From positions 248,001-312,000 of the forward strand of contig NZ_JAIVLH010000001.1 of the NCBI RefSeq assembly GCF_020524345.1: a DNA stretch of 64,000 nt. The letters are read 5' to 3'. Made by a program: the position numbers and the translations under genes. Origin of the DNA: Metabacillus niabensis. GTDB taxonomy: Bacteria; Bacillota; Bacilli; Bacillales; Bacillaceae. Numbering within the stretch: the stretch's first letter is position 1; every line of letters starts with the position of its first letter. The notes under the pieces were generated by a model. The model was not told the origin of the DNA and did no database searches. It saw only the letters and a program-made list of their open reading frames with translations. Of this stretch, positions 8,841 through 17,366 are shown piece after piece.

Positions 8841-8875
8841 AAAAAAGCTGACAATAGATTTTGTCAGCTTTTTTA
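8841..8875. terminator. bidirectional intrinsic terminator yqzE/yqzG
   Basis: AAGCTGACAA and TTGTCAGCTT arms, an A-run before and a T-run after, between convergent genes. Confidence 0.88.
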
Positions 8876-9187
8876 CGCCTCGGGAATAACTTGAACTTTT
8901 TTAATTTCACCTGTCTCTGAATCAAACGTAATTGTCGTATATACGGCAAAGTCCTGCATACCCTCGCGTAATGTAAATCGGTATTGTTTCACCGTAATAT
9001 CCTTTTTCTTTTTATCCCAAATCTTCTGCGAAAACAATACCTGTGATAGCGGATATCGTTTTTTCGTCTCTTTTACCGCCACATCTTCCCATGTTTTTTG
9101 AGAAACTGCTTGAACCTCCGGAGTAAATGAAACTTGTATGGCTGTAAATCCGAATAAAACAGTAAGCAAAAACATCCATTTCTTCAC
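8873..9187 (-). CDS. yqzG: YqzG, secreted DUF3889 protein
   Basis: A 104-residue exported protein with a clear signal peptide (MKKWMFLLTVLFGFTAIQV, likely cleavage after VQA near residue 28) and a small soluble domain containing KTWEDVAVKETKKRYP and a C-terminal TITFDSETGEIKKVQV strand pair. Length, signal and position next to yqzE identify YqzG. In B. subtilis the next genes on this side would be tapA-sipW-tasA; here they are missing. Confidence 0.85.
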   Translation of the reverse strand: MKKWMFLLTVLFGFTAIQVSFTPEVQAVSQKTWEDVAVKETKKRYPLSQVLFSQKIWDKKKKDITVKQYRFTLREGMQDFAVYTTITFDSETGEIKKVQVIPEA

Positions 9188-9287
9188 GTATGAACACCAT
9201 CCTTATGAATTATTTTTACCAATGGAAAAAAATTCATACATTGATGGAGAAAAAGTGGACTAGACAAAACATCTGTACAATGAATTG

Positions 9288-9563
9288 ATGCCATACTTAA
9301 TTATGTTTATCATTGTAATAGGGGGGGCTTCGTTAATGACAGGATTAATTTTATTGTTCATTATTACATTCTCAGTTATTGTTGGTGCATCGGTTATTAG
9401 TAGAAACGCAAAAGAACATTCAAAGGTTCGTAAGGATAACTCTACTTTCGTTCCACCGCAGTTTATTGGTGATTCTCATGGTAAGAGGGATCATGATGAT
9501 TCTTCAGATGGGTATGAAGATTTTGGCGGTGGAGATGGTGGTGGCGGAAGTGGAGGAGATTGA
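9288..9563 (+). CDS. Small membrane protein with Gly/Asp-rich tail
   Basis: Not recognised. About 91 residues: one long or two short hydrophobic segments (residues 3-37), a basic patch (SRNAKEHSKVRK) and an acidic, glycine-rich tail ending in repeated GGGD/GGGG units. The ATG used has a poor ribosome-binding site; an internal ATG at 9336 follows AGGGGGG and would give a 75-residue protein with one membrane helix. It stands alone between yqzG and the divergent regulator pair and ends at a terminator. Low-complexity glycine tails occur in cell-surface proteins; no function is assigned. Confidence 0.6.
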   Translation: MPYLIMFIIVIGGASLMTGLILLFIITFSVIVGASVISRNAKEHSKVRKDNSTFVPPQFIGDSHGKRDHDDSSDGYEDFGGGDGGGGSGGD

Positions 9564-9588
9564 TTCAACCTCTTTCATCTACCGGTGG

Positions 9589-9620
9589 AATAAAAGGTCG
9601 TCAATAGACGCCCTTTTATT
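9589..9620. terminator. bidirectional intrinsic terminator
   Basis: AATAAAAGG-CGTC pairs with GACG-CCTTTTATT around an AATA loop. It separates the small membrane protein gene from the convergent sinI-like gene, whose last codons lie in the right arm. Confidence 0.75.
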
Positions 9621-9756
9621 TCTCAGAAGTTCCACCTTGTTGAAGAAATGATTGAATTTGATCATATGATAATCCGATCTTTTTTGCTTCTAGTATCAAT
9701 TCCAACCATTCCATATCAATTTGATTATTGATATAATTCTTTGAAATTTCAGTCAT
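9616..9756 (-). CDS. SinI-like antirepressor (second copy)
   Basis: A 46-residue protein consisting of little more than a SinI domain: IDMEWLELILEAKKIGLSYDQIQSFL, the helix-turn-helix hook by which SinI grips SinR. GGAGG precedes its ATG. It overlaps the end of the SinR-like gene by eight bases in another frame (ATGACTGA), suggesting translational coupling. The spacing of the GLS and SFL residues resembles the SinI-like C-terminal domain of B. subtilis SlrR. It probably binds its SinR-like partner, the chromosomal SinR, or both; this is inference. Confidence 0.8.
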   Translation of the reverse strand: MTEISKNYINNQIDMEWLELILEAKKIGLSYDQIQSFLQQGGTSEK

Positions 9757-10132
9757 TCGGCTTGTCCTCCTGAATTAGGATGTTTTGATTTTTTGCATTT
9801 TTCCACTTTTGAAATTTCAGGTAATCCCGAAATTCTCTAAAATCATTTTTGCTCATGCCTTCTTCAATGGCTTTATGTAACAACTTGCTCCACTCTTCAT
9901 CAAAAATAAACTCTTTTGAGTAATTAGCTGCAGTAGGCGATGATCCTAATAAGTCTTCTACCTCTATTTCCAGAGTTAAAGCAATCTTTTTTAAAAACTG
10001 AAGCGAGGGGTTTTTTTGTACATCTCGTTCAATATAACTTAAATAAGATTTTGACACACCTGCCAACTCGGCTAATTCACTAATAGAATAACCCTTCTCC
10101 TGCCTCAACTCCCTTAATCGTTCTCCAACCAT
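9749..10132 (-). CDS. SinR/SlrR-like repressor (second copy)
   Basis: A 127-residue XRE-family regulator. The N-terminal HTH (residues 1-65: RLRELRQEKGYSISELAELAGVSKSYLSYIERD) is close to SinR and SlrR. A C-terminal SinR-type multimerisation domain follows (DEEWSKLLHKAIEEGMSKNDFREF). AAGGAG precedes the ATG. It is transcribed away from the eps operon, exactly where B. subtilis keeps slrR. Unlike SlrR the SinI-like part is a separate overlapping gene. Likely role: repressor of, or modulator of SinR at, the eps promoter between them. Confidence 0.85.
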   Translation of the reverse strand: MVGERLRELRQEKGYSISELAELAGVSKSYLSYIERDVQKNPSLQFLKKIALTLEIEVEDLLGSSPTAANYSKEFIFDEEWSKLLHKAIEEGMSKNDFREFRDYLKFQKWKNAKNQNILIQEDKPND

Positions 10133-10194
10133 GCTTTGGTCTCCTTGTCTATATTACAAAAATTTTCCTCACAAGGTTCATTATATGAAACATC

Positions 10195-10267
10195 TTGTTC
10201 TTAATAAAATAACGTAAACATGTGGAAATAAGAGGTATTTAAAGAAAAAGTGCAATAAGTGTTCTTT
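10195..10267. promoter_or_regulatory. SinR-like half-sites upstream of the divergent repressor gene
   Basis: GTTCTTA at 10195 and GTTCTTT at 10261 match or nearly match the SinR half-site GTTCTYT and lie in the upstream region of the minus-strand SinR-like gene. They are single half-sites in A/T-rich DNA, so chance is possible; autoregulation is only suggested. Confidence 0.4.
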
Positions 10268-10442
10268 TTAACGAAAAAATGACAAATTTAAGAGTTTTTT
10301 TATTTAGGTAAATTATCATATATTTGTAATGAATGTAATATTCTATATTTTATGTATAGAGTTAATTTATAATGCTTTAAAGTAAAAGATTAAGACTAGA
10401 ACTTAAAAAAACTGGAAAAACTATAAAATTCATTAAAAAGGA

Positions 10443-10526
10443 TTGACTTGTTCTTTATAGTGAACTATCCTAGTTTAAGAGAACATGATTTCATGATTAT
10501 TTAAATGTGTGTTCTTAATTAAGAAA
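10443..10526 (+). promoter_or_regulatory. eps operon promoter with embedded SinR-type operator
   Basis: TTGACT (10443-10448) and TATCCT (10466-10471) are spaced 17 bases apart, a good SigA promoter. The palindrome GTTCTTTATAGTGAAC fills the 16 bases 10450-10465 of that spacer. A reverse half-site AGAGAAC (10478-10484) sits at the start-point, and GTTCTTAATTAAGAAA follows at 10511-10526, 17 bases before the epsA ATG. Half-sites match the SinR consensus GTTCTYT, so repression by SinR (or its paralogue) is strongly suggested. Confidence 0.75.
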
Positions 10527-10542
10527 AGTAGGTGGCGGGTGT

Positions 10543-11283
10543 ATGTCTAGCTTTCATAAGCTTGAAGATAGACGTTTAAATGAATTTAAGCAGTCAAAAG
10601 AAATTGATTTGAAAGAAGTTTTCATGATTATAAAAAGGTACGGTTGGATCATTTTCCTTATTACAATCCTATCAACTTCAGCTGGTGCCTTTTACTCTGT
10701 GTCAACTTACAGTCCTTTGTATCAATCAACAGCTAGGATTATTATTGGCGCAGATAGTAATATGATAACAACATTAAAAGTCATCATTCAGGATTCTACT
10801 GTACTAGAAAAAGTTGTGCAAAAGTTAAATCTCCCTTACTCTGCAGAATCACTTAGTAGGAAAATTAGTGTGGGAAGTATAGAGAATTCACAAGTTGTAA
10901 CCATCAGTGTTGTTGACTCTAATCCTAAGCAAGCTGCTACGATAGCTAATGCTGTTGCAGAAACCTATAAAGATGAGATCCCAGCAATAATGGATTTTAA
11001 GGATGTTAGATTACTGTCTGAAGCAAAAGAAATTCCATTCCCGATAAACGAAAATCAAAACAGAACCATTATGATCGCAGCTATAGGTGGTATCATCATT
11101 GGAATTGGGCTTGCATTTTTACTGGATTCTTTGAATAACAGCATTAGGAAGGAACATGAAGTGGAAGAATTACTCGGTATCCCTGTTCTTGGATCCGTAG
11201 ATAAAATGAAAAAGAATAACATGCAGAAGAAAAAAGGAAAGAAAACAAGTTTTGAACAGAGGAGTGAGACACTTGGTTCTTAA
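10543..11283 (+). CDS. epsA: EpsA-like polysaccharide chain-length regulator
   Basis: A 246-residue Wzz/CapA-type membrane adaptor that activates a partner tyrosine kinase and governs polymer length and export. Two membrane helices (about residues 34-54 and 178-197) flank an extracytoplasmic domain. The Pro-rich entry to the second helix (EIPFPINENQNR) is typical. A basic C-terminal cytosolic tail follows. The ATG has an AGGTGG ribosome-binding site. First gene of the exopolysaccharide operon and directly under the SinR-type promoter; it overlaps the kinase gene by 11 bases. Confidence 0.9.
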   Translation: MSSFHKLEDRRLNEFKQSKEIDLKEVFMIIKRYGWIIFLITILSTSAGAFYSVSTYSPLYQSTARIIIGADSNMITTLKVIIQDSTVLEKVVQKLNLPYSAESLSRKISVGSIENSQVVTISVVDSNPKQAATIANAVAETYKDEIPAIMDFKDVRLLSEAKEIPFPINENQNRTIMIAAIGGIIIGIGLAFLLDSLNNSIRKEHEVEELLGIPVLGSVDKMKKNNMQKKKGKKTSFEQRSETLGS

Positions 11284-11941
11284 ACTGAATAAGAAAAAGG
11301 CACTTAAAGAAATGACTAAGCGCCATTTTGTTACATACACAAATCCTGGTTCAGAAATTGCAGAACAGTATAGAACAATAAGAACGAATATCCAATTCTC
11401 GTCAATTGACGAAAAATATAAAACATTGATCATTACTTCTCCATCTTCTTCAGAAGGAAAAACGACAGCTGCCATCAATTTAGCCATTTCAATATCTCAA
11501 CAGGGCGAAAGGGTCCTTTTAATAGATGCAAACCTTCGGAAACCTAAATTACATATCTCTTTTAATCTTAAAGATTATCATGGTCTAACTGATGTATTAA
11601 TTGGAAGAGTGGGATTAGAGGAAGCTATTTTTCAAACTCAAATTGGTAAGCTGGATTTGTTAACAAGTGGTATTATTCCCTCAAACCCTACTGAAATTAT
11701 TGGTTCAGATGCAATGAAGTATTTACTTAAAGATATAAAAGGGGAATATGATACAGTTATTTTTGATAGTCCACCAGTATTAGAAACAACGGATACAAAG
11801 CTTTTAGCAGGACTATGTGACGGTGTTGTGATGGTCGTAAAGGGTGGAAAGACTGATAGAGAAAAGGCAGTTGAAGCAAATCGGTTATTAAAGCTTGTCA
11901 GGGCAAAGGTATTGGGAGTTATATTAAATGAAAGATCATAA
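11273..11941 (+). CDS. epsB: EpsB-like BY-kinase family ATPase without tyrosine tail
   Basis: A 222-residue cytosolic ATPase of the bacterial tyrosine-kinase family, partner of the preceding adaptor. Walker A is SPSSSEGKTT near residue 60 (usual form APGEGKST), Walker A' is LLIDANLRKP, and Walker B is VIFDSPPV. The usual C-terminal tyrosine cluster is missing: the protein ends VLGVILNERS right after the last strand. Autophosphorylation on a Tyr tail is therefore not expected. The TTG start is chosen for the AGAGGAG eight bases before it. Confidence 0.88.
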   Translation: MVLKLNKKKALKEMTKRHFVTYTNPGSEIAEQYRTIRTNIQFSSIDEKYKTLIITSPSSSEGKTTAAINLAISISQQGERVLLIDANLRKPKLHISFNLKDYHGLTDVLIGRVGLEEAIFQTQIGKLDLLTSGIIPSNPTEIIGSDAMKYLLKDIKGEYDTVIFDSPPVLETTDTKLLAGLCDGVVMVVKGGKTDREKAVEANRLLKLVRAKVLGVILNERS

Positions 11942-11969
11942 TTTGGTCTTTTGTTGTTCGTTATAAAGA

Positions 11970-12096
11970 ATAATTGTTTGTTAGGCGATGTCTCCTTGCC
12001 TTTATCAATGGAGGCACTCGGCCATGCTGTGGGTTGAAACTAACCTTAGACGCGAGTCGTCATTAGCATGGTGTGAGGAAGGGTTAGATGCCCTAT
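11970..12096 (+). ncRNA. EAR (eps-associated RNA)-like antitermination element
   Basis: A structured, relatively GC-rich 125-base leader between epsB and epsC, with complementary segments such as GCCATGCT (12021) and AGCATGGT (12065). In B. subtilis the EAR RNA, which promotes read-through of terminators in the eps operon, lies at precisely this place. Here it is followed at once by a terminator-like hairpin and, 3 kb later, by another. I assign it from position and context; a covariance-model check would settle it. Confidence 0.65.
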
Positions 12097-12101
12097 TAAT
12101 T

Positions 12102-12153
12102 AAAATAATCACTTATAAATCTTACATGATCGAGACTTATAAGTGATTATTTT
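12102..12153 (+). terminator. terminator-like hairpin after the EAR element
   Basis: Seventeen-base perfectly paired arms AAAATAATCACTTATAA and TTATAAGTGATTATTTT around an 18-base loop, the right arm ending in TTTT. It lies between the EAR-like RNA and the next gene, so it may be the direct target of antitermination. Confidence 0.65.
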
Positions 12154-12170
12154 ATAAAGGAGCTGAACTT

Positions 12171-12326
12171 ATGAAAGAATTTGATCGCTTTCCTAAGGTA
12201 ATGAAGAAGCTCGTGCGATACATAAAACAGGAGGCAACTTTAGAACAGCTGGAGCAATTCAAAAAGGAGCTTGACCACGCAATGGAAAAAAGAACTGTCA
12301 TGTTACAGAAAACAACAGAAAACTAA
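12171..12326 (+). CDS. Small hypothetical protein in the eps operon
   Basis: Not recognised. 51 residues, highly charged and mostly helical by composition (KKLVRYIKQEATLEQLEQF followed by KKELDHAMEKR), no Cys and no membrane segment. It has a convincing AAAGGAG ribosome-binding site and ends 16 bases before the dehydratase gene. The helix pair is of a size seen in small adaptor proteins, but I see no SinI signature. It is absent from the B. subtilis eps operon as I know it. Confidence 0.7.
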   Translation: MKEFDRFPKVMKKLVRYIKQEATLEQLEQFKKELDHAMEKRTVMLQKTTEN

Positions 12327-12342
12327 ATAAGGAGGTGAGAAC

Positions 12343-14166
12343 GTGTCTTATCGAAGTCGCATATGGTTGCTTATTGGATTAGATTCACTAATTGTTTTAT
12401 CCACCATCTATTTCAGCAATGCACTAATTAACCCGAGTTTACAGGCATTAACTCTTTCTATTTTTGTTATTTCTATAACTTTATTAATAAGTCATCATCT
12501 ATTTTCATTTTTATTTAAGCTTTATAAAAAGGCCTGGGAATATGCCAGTATTGGCGAACTAATCATTATATTTAAAGTCATAACTTATACAATTATCGTA
12601 ACAGCGGTTGTGCAACAAATTGTACAAAAACAAATTGATTTTCGGATCTTAGCCATAACATGGATGATTCATCTTTTATTAATAGGTGGTTCAAGATTTT
12701 TCTGGAGAATCTATCGAGATACCTACCTGAAACACCCAATAAATAAAAAACGCACGCTTATAATTGGAGCCGGATCAGCTGGAACAATGGTTGCAAGGCA
12801 GCTTCTGCATAACCGTGATGCAGAGCTTATACCAGTAGCTTTTGTTGATGATAATGTGCATAAACAAAAACTGGATATATTAGGTATTCCTGTAGCTGGT
12901 GGTGTAAAAGAAATAGAGAGAATTACAAAAGAGCTTACTATTGCAAATATTGTTATTTGTATTCCATCATTAAATAAAAAGCAACTCAACCATATTTTTA
13001 GAGAATGTGCCAAAACAAATGCAAAAACCCAAATGATACCAATGCTCGAGGATTTAATGACAGGTAAGGTATCCGTCAATCAATTTCGTGATGTTCAAGT
13101 AGAGGATCTGCTTGGACGTGAAGCAATTGAACTTGATATTACTAGTATAAGTGATTATGTGTCTGATAAGGTTGTCCTTGTAACTGGTGCTGGAGGTTCT
13201 ATTGGTTCGGAAATATGCCGCCAAATTTCAAAGTTTCATCCTAAAGCATTGGTCTTACTAGGACATGGTGAAAATAGCATTTATACAATAGAAATGGAAT
13301 TAAAAGAAGCGTTTAAAAATAATGGGATCGAATTCATAACTGAAATTGCTGACCTTCAAGATTTTGATAAGCTCTTAAAGGTAATGGATATTTATCAACC
13401 GCATGTGGTTTATCATGCAGCAGCACATAAACATGTGCCTCTGATGGAACGAAGTCCAGAGGAAGCAGTGAAAAATAATATTATCGGAACTAAGAATGTT
13501 GCACAAGCAGCAAGTGTTCATAATGTTGAAATCTTTGTCATGATCTCGACAGATAAAGCAGTTAATCCAACGAGTGTCATGGGCTCAACCAAGAGATTAG
13601 CTGAAATGCTGATTCAACACTTTGATCAAATTAGTTCAACAAGATTTGTTGCTGTTCGATTTGGGAATGTGTTAGGAAGCAGAGGCAGTGTTATCCCACT
13701 TTTTAAAAAGCAAATACAAAATGGTGGTCCTGTTACAGTGACACACCCTGATATGGTCCGCTACTTTATGACAATTCCCGAAGCGTCAAGATTAGTGATT
13801 CAGGCTGGAGCACTAGCAAGAGGTGGCGAGATTTTTGTTCTTGATATGGGAGAACCTGTAAAAATCGTAGATCTTGCCAAAAACTTGATAAAGCTTACAG
13901 GAAATAATATAGATGAGATCGGAATCGAATTTACTGGTATGAGACCTGGTGAAAAACTATTTGAAGAGCTTTTAAATAAGGATGAGGTCCACGAAGAGCA
14001 AATCTATCCAAAAATTTATATTGGCAAAACCTCGCAATTATATATAGAAGAAATTGATTATATTATTAAAAATTTTAAAACGTTGGATCGAGAACTTTTA
14101 AGAGAGACACTATTAAATTTAGCTAATGAGCGAGTAGAATACCAGAAGAAATTAGTATCTGTTTAA
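12343..14166 (+). CDS. epsC: EpsC-like UDP-N-acetylglucosamine 4,6-dehydratase
   Basis: A 607-residue PglF/WbpM/CapD-type membrane dehydratase that starts synthesis of a rare amino sugar by turning UDP-GlcNAc into the 4-keto-6-deoxy sugar. Four membrane helices occupy residues 1-120. Two Rossmann segments follow: [12 protein letters not shown] near 145, and the catalytic [14 protein letters not shown] near 285. The catalytic signature is [17 protein letters not shown], with Met in place of the usual SDR Tyr, as is normal for this family. The GTG start follows AAGGAGGTG. Together with the aminotransferase and ATP-grasp genes it points to an N-modified sugar in the polymer. Confidence 0.92.
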   Translation: MSYRSRIWLLIGLDSLIVLSTIYFSNALINPSLQALTLSIFVISITLLISHHLFSFLFKLYKKAWEYASIGELIIIFKVITYTIIVTAVVQQIVQKQIDFRILAITWMIHLLLIGGSRFFWRIYRDTYLKHPINKKRTLIIGAGSAGTMVARQLLHNRDAELIPVAFVDDNVHKQKLDILGIPVAGGVKEIERITKELTIANIVICIPSLNKKQLNHIFRECAKTNAKTQMIPMLEDLMTGKVSVNQFRDVQVEDLLGREAIELDITSISDYVSDKVVLVTGAGGSIGSEICRQISKFHPKALVLLGHGENSIYTIEMELKEAFKNNGIEFITEIADLQDFDKLLKVMDIYQPHVVYHAAAHKHVPLMERSPEEAVKNNIIGTKNVAQAASVHNVEIFVMISTDKAVNPTSVMGSTKRLAEMLIQHFDQISSTRFVAVRFGNVLGSRGSVIPLFKKQIQNGGPVTVTHPDMVRYFMTIPEASRLVIQAGALARGGEIFVLDMGEPVKIVDLAKNLIKLTGNNIDEIGIEFTGMRPGEKLFEELLNKDEVHEEQIYPKIYIGKTSQLYIEEIDYIIKNFKTLDRELLRETLLNLANERVEYQKKLVSV

Positions 14167-14182
14167 GAGGAGAGGGTTAAGG

Positions 14183-15064
14183 TTGAAAGTTAGAAAGGCG
14201 ATTATTCCAGCAGCAGGATTAGGCACAAGGTTTTTACCAGCAACAAAAGCAATGCCAAAGGAAATGCTGCCCATTGTCGATAAACCAACAATTCAATATA
14301 TTATTGAAGAAGCAGTTGAATCAGGAATTGAAGATATTATCATTGTAACTGGAAAAGGAAAGCGGGCGATTGAAGATCATTTTGATCACTCTTTTGAATT
14401 AGAACACACATTATTGGAAAAAGGGAAAATGGAGCTACTTAGTGAGGTTCAAAAGGCATCCAAACTTGTTGATATTCATTATATACGTCAAAAGGAACCA
14501 CGTGGGTTAGGGCATGCCATTTGGTGTGCACGGAAATTCATTGGCGATGAACCATTTGCAGTTCTTCTAGGTGATGACATTGTCAAAGCAGAAAAGCCAT
14601 GCTTAAAACAGATGATAGATCAATATGAGCGTTACAATGCATCGATCATTGGAGTTCAGCATGTAAAAGATGAAGAAGTATCTCGATATGGAATTGTAGA
14701 TGCAATGGAGATTGGGGAAAGATTCTATAATGTTAGCAATCTGGTGGAAAAGCCAAAGCAAGAGAATGCACCTTCAAACTTAGCCATTATGGGACGCTAT
14801 ATCCTTACACCGAAAATCTTTGAAATGTTAGAAAAACAACAGCCAGGTTCTGGTGGAGAAATTCAATTAACAGATGCAATCGCAACACTAAATCAGTTTG
14901 AAGCCATTTATGCCTATAACTTTGAAGGCAAACGTTATGATGTAGGAGAAAAAATGGGCTTCATCCAAACAACAATTGAACTTGCTCTGCAGCGTGAAGA
15001 TCTAAAACATGACTTACTAGACTTTTTATGCAATGTCATAGAAAAAGAAGTAACAGAAATTTAA
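14183..15064 (+). CDS. gtaB: UTP-glucose-1-phosphate uridylyltransferase
   Basis: Makes UDP-glucose from UTP and glucose 1-phosphate. 293 residues with the nucleotide-binding [18 protein letters not shown] motif, the VDKPTIQYI segment, the GHAIWCA and LLGDD active-site loops and VEKPK. TTG start after GAGGAGAGGG. Its presence in the operon, with galE further along, supplies UDP-Glc and UDP-Gal to the glycosyltransferases. It ends at an intrinsic terminator that lies inside the operon. Confidence 0.93.
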   Translation: MKVRKAIIPAAGLGTRFLPATKAMPKEMLPIVDKPTIQYIIEEAVESGIEDIIIVTGKGKRAIEDHFDHSFELEHTLLEKGKMELLSEVQKASKLVDIHYIRQKEPRGLGHAIWCARKFIGDEPFAVLLGDDIVKAEKPCLKQMIDQYERYNASIIGVQHVKDEEVSRYGIVDAMEIGERFYNVSNLVEKPKQENAPSNLAIMGRYILTPKIFEMLEKQQPGSGGEIQLTDAIATLNQFEAIYAYNFEGKRYDVGEKMGFIQTTIELALQREDLKHDLLDFLCNVIEKEVTEI

Positions 15065-15088
15065 CACCCTAACCTTTGGGTGTTTTTT
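15063..15088 (+). terminator. intra-operon intrinsic terminator
   Basis: AACACCC and GGGTGTT arms followed by TTTTTC, directly after gtaB and 25 bases before the next eps gene. Full transcription of the downstream genes would need read-through, which the EAR-like RNA upstream would provide. Confidence 0.7.
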
Positions 15089-15112
15089 CATGTTAAAAAA
15101 AGGGTGAAAACA

Positions 15113-16267
15113 ATGGTAAATAAAGTGTTATTTTGCGCTACTGTTGATTATCATTTTAAAGCCTTCCACCTTCCTATTTTGAAGTGGTTCAAAGAAAAAG
15201 GCTGGGAGGTTCACATTGCAGCAAGTGGTGAGATGGAACTTCCGTTTGTAGATCAAAAATTTAATATCTCAATTCAGCGCTCACCTTTTCAAACTAAGAA
15301 TATTACGGCTTTTCAGGAGCTAAAGGAAGTTATTAACAAAAATGATTATAAAATAATCCACTGTCATACTCCAATGGGCGGTGTTCTTACAAGGATGGCA
15401 TCAAAGCAAGCAAGAAAAAATGGAACAAAGGTTTTTTATACAGCACACGGTTTTCATTTTTGTAAGGGAAGCCCGGTTATGAATTGGCTGCTTTACTATC
15501 CGATTGAGAAAGCCCTTGCTAGATATACAGATTGTTTAATTACGATCAATGAAGAAGATTACAATCTAGCGATTTCGCATCGATTTAGGGCTAGTGAGAT
15601 TGAGCATGTTCATGGGGTGGGAGTAGATACAACCCGGTTTAAGCCTATTGATAAGGAAGATAGACGAGAGAGAAGAGAAAGATTTGGTTTTAAAGACGAT
15701 GACTTTTTAATGTTTTACGCAGCTGAGTTTAACAAAAATAAGAATCAGCAATTTTTAATAAAAGCATTGGCTAAAATAAAGGACTCAATTCCAAATGCGA
15801 GACTCTTGTTGGCAGGTGAAGGACTACTACAAGATTCCTGTAAGAAATTAGCCTCTGAACTAGGTGTTAATCATATGGTGGATTTTTTAGGATATCGAAA
15901 TGATATTGTAAACATCCTTCCGATGTGTGATGTTGCTGTGGCATCGAGCTTACGGGAGGGTTTGCCTGTTAATATTATGGAAGCGATGGCTTGTGGGTTG
16001 CCGGTGGTAGCAATTAAGAATCGGGGACACAATGAACTGATTGTGAATCAAAATAATGGTTGGACTGTGGATTCAGAAGATATAAATGATATGGCTGAAA
16101 AAATAGTGCTCCTTTCGAATGAACAGCATCTCCTTAATACTTTAGGTAAGAATGGCCGAGACAGAATTGAAAAGACATACAGTGTTAACACAATAGTAAA
16201 TGAAAAAAGTCAACTATATGAAAAATACATGGAAGAAATGGAGGGGATAAGATGGGTAGCCCAATAA
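15113..16267 (+). CDS. epsD: EpsD-like family 4 glycosyltransferase
   Basis: A 384-residue GT-B glycosyltransferase. The N-terminal acceptor domain contains the CHTPMGG and YTAHGFHF motifs typical of EpsD. The C-terminal donor-binding domain contains the EX7E-type segment SLREGLPVNIMEAMACGLPVV near residue 290. The ATG is chosen because AAAGGGTG lies nine bases before it; reading back to an ATG within the terminator is unlikely. It overlaps the next gene by 16 bases, so the two are probably coupled. Confidence 0.88.
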   Translation: MVNKVLFCATVDYHFKAFHLPILKWFKEKGWEVHIAASGEMELPFVDQKFNISIQRSPFQTKNITAFQELKEVINKNDYKIIHCHTPMGGVLTRMASKQARKNGTKVFYTAHGFHFCKGSPVMNWLLYYPIEKALARYTDCLITINEEDYNLAISHRFRASEIEHVHGVGVDTTRFKPIDKEDRRERRERFGFKDDDFLMFYAAEFNKNKNQQFLIKALAKIKDSIPNARLLLAGEGLLQDSCKKLASELGVNHMVDFLGYRNDIVNILPMCDVAVASSLREGLPVNIMEAMACGLPVVAIKNRGHNELIVNQNNGWTVDSEDINDMAEKIVLLSNEQHLLNTLGKNGRDRIEKTYSVNTIVNEKSQLYEKYMEEMEGIRWVAQ

Positions 16268-17361
16268 GAGTATTACATGTCGTTGTCAATATGAATCGTG
16301 GCGGAGCAGAAACACTTATTATGAATTTATATCGTAACATCGATCGCTCAAAGGTACAATTTGACTTTTTGACATGTAAAGAAGGAGTATTTGATCAGGA
16401 AATTTTAGACTTGGGTGGGAAAATCCATCGCATCCCTTACATTACGGATGGCGGACATTTTCATTACATAAAGAGTTTAAAACAATTCTTTAAAGCAAAT
16501 GACCAGTATAAAATTGTTCATTCTCACATGGATAAAATGAGTGGTTTTGTTCTTAAGGCTGCTAAGAAAGCTGGAATTTCGGTTAGGATAGCTCATAGTC
16601 ATAATACACAGAGTGAAGGTGGTTTTGCTGCAAAACTTTATAAAGAATATGCAGGTAGCAATATTGAAAAAGCAGCAACTCACTATTTAGCTTGTTCAAA
16701 TTCAGCTGCAAAATGGCTATATAAAAACAAAGCTAATTTATCCAAGTTGTTAAAAAACGGTATTGATGCGGAGAAATTTTCATTTTCGAAGAAAATTAGA
16801 GATAAAGTGCGAGAGGAGCTTGGAGTAGAGGAAGATAGTTTAGTTCTAGGACATGTAGGACGCTTTAATCACCAAAAAAATCATAGATTTTTAATTGAGA
16901 TTTTTAATGAGCTATATAAGGTTGAACCTAAAGCTTATTTAGTTTTAGTTGGTGATGGCACTCTTAGGTCTGACATAGAAGAAAAAGTGAAAGAATTAGG
17001 ATTAGAAGAAAAGGTAACGTTTCTAGGGGTTCGGAGTGATATTAATAGCTTGTTACAAGCATTTGATGTATTCGTTTTCCCGTCTCTTCATGAGGGCTTA
17101 CCTGTAACTTTAATTGAGGCACAGGGATCAGGATTACCGTGTTTAATTTCGGAAAATATTACAGATGAAGTTGATATGAAGGTGGATCTCGTGAAATTTT
17201 TACCGATCAACAATAAAAATATATGGGTGGAAGAAATAAGAGAAATCCCAACTAGGGCTCGAAACCGAAAAATTCCATATCAAGCTCTTTATCAACAAGG
17301 ATATGATGTGAAAAATACTGCTCATTTTATGAGTGATTTCTACTTGGAAATGGTGAGGTGA
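16252..17361 (+). CDS. epsF: EpsF-like family 4 glycosyltransferase
   Basis: A 369-residue GT-B enzyme starting with VLHVVVNMNRGGAETLIMNLYRNID, the EpsF signature. The donor-binding motif FPSLHEGLPVTLIEAQGSGLPCL lies near residue 280. It adds a sugar to the lipid-linked repeat unit on the cytosolic side of the membrane. A close relative is encoded 2 kb downstream, so the pair probably arose by duplication and may use different acceptors. Confidence 0.87.
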   Translation: MGSPIRVLHVVVNMNRGGAETLIMNLYRNIDRSKVQFDFLTCKEGVFDQEILDLGGKIHRIPYITDGGHFHYIKSLKQFFKANDQYKIVHSHMDKMSGFVLKAAKKAGISVRIAHSHNTQSEGGFAAKLYKEYAGSNIEKAATHYLACSNSAAKWLYKNKANLSKLLKNGIDAEKFSFSKKIRDKVREELGVEEDSLVLGHVGRFNHQKNHRFLIEIFNELYKVEPKAYLVLVGDGTLRSDIEEKVKELGLEEKVTFLGVRSDINSLLQAFDVFVFPSLHEGLPVTLIEAQGSGLPCLISENITDEVDMKVDLVKFLPINNKNIWVEEIREIPTRARNRKIPYQALYQQGYDVKNTAHFMSDFYLEMVR

Positions 17362-17366
17362 ATTAG

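Noticed and set aside
9285-9563. The Gly-rich small protein as a TasA or TapA replacement
   Set aside because: It has a membrane helix at the start, only about 90 residues and no match to matrix-fibre proteins; nothing supports that role beyond position.
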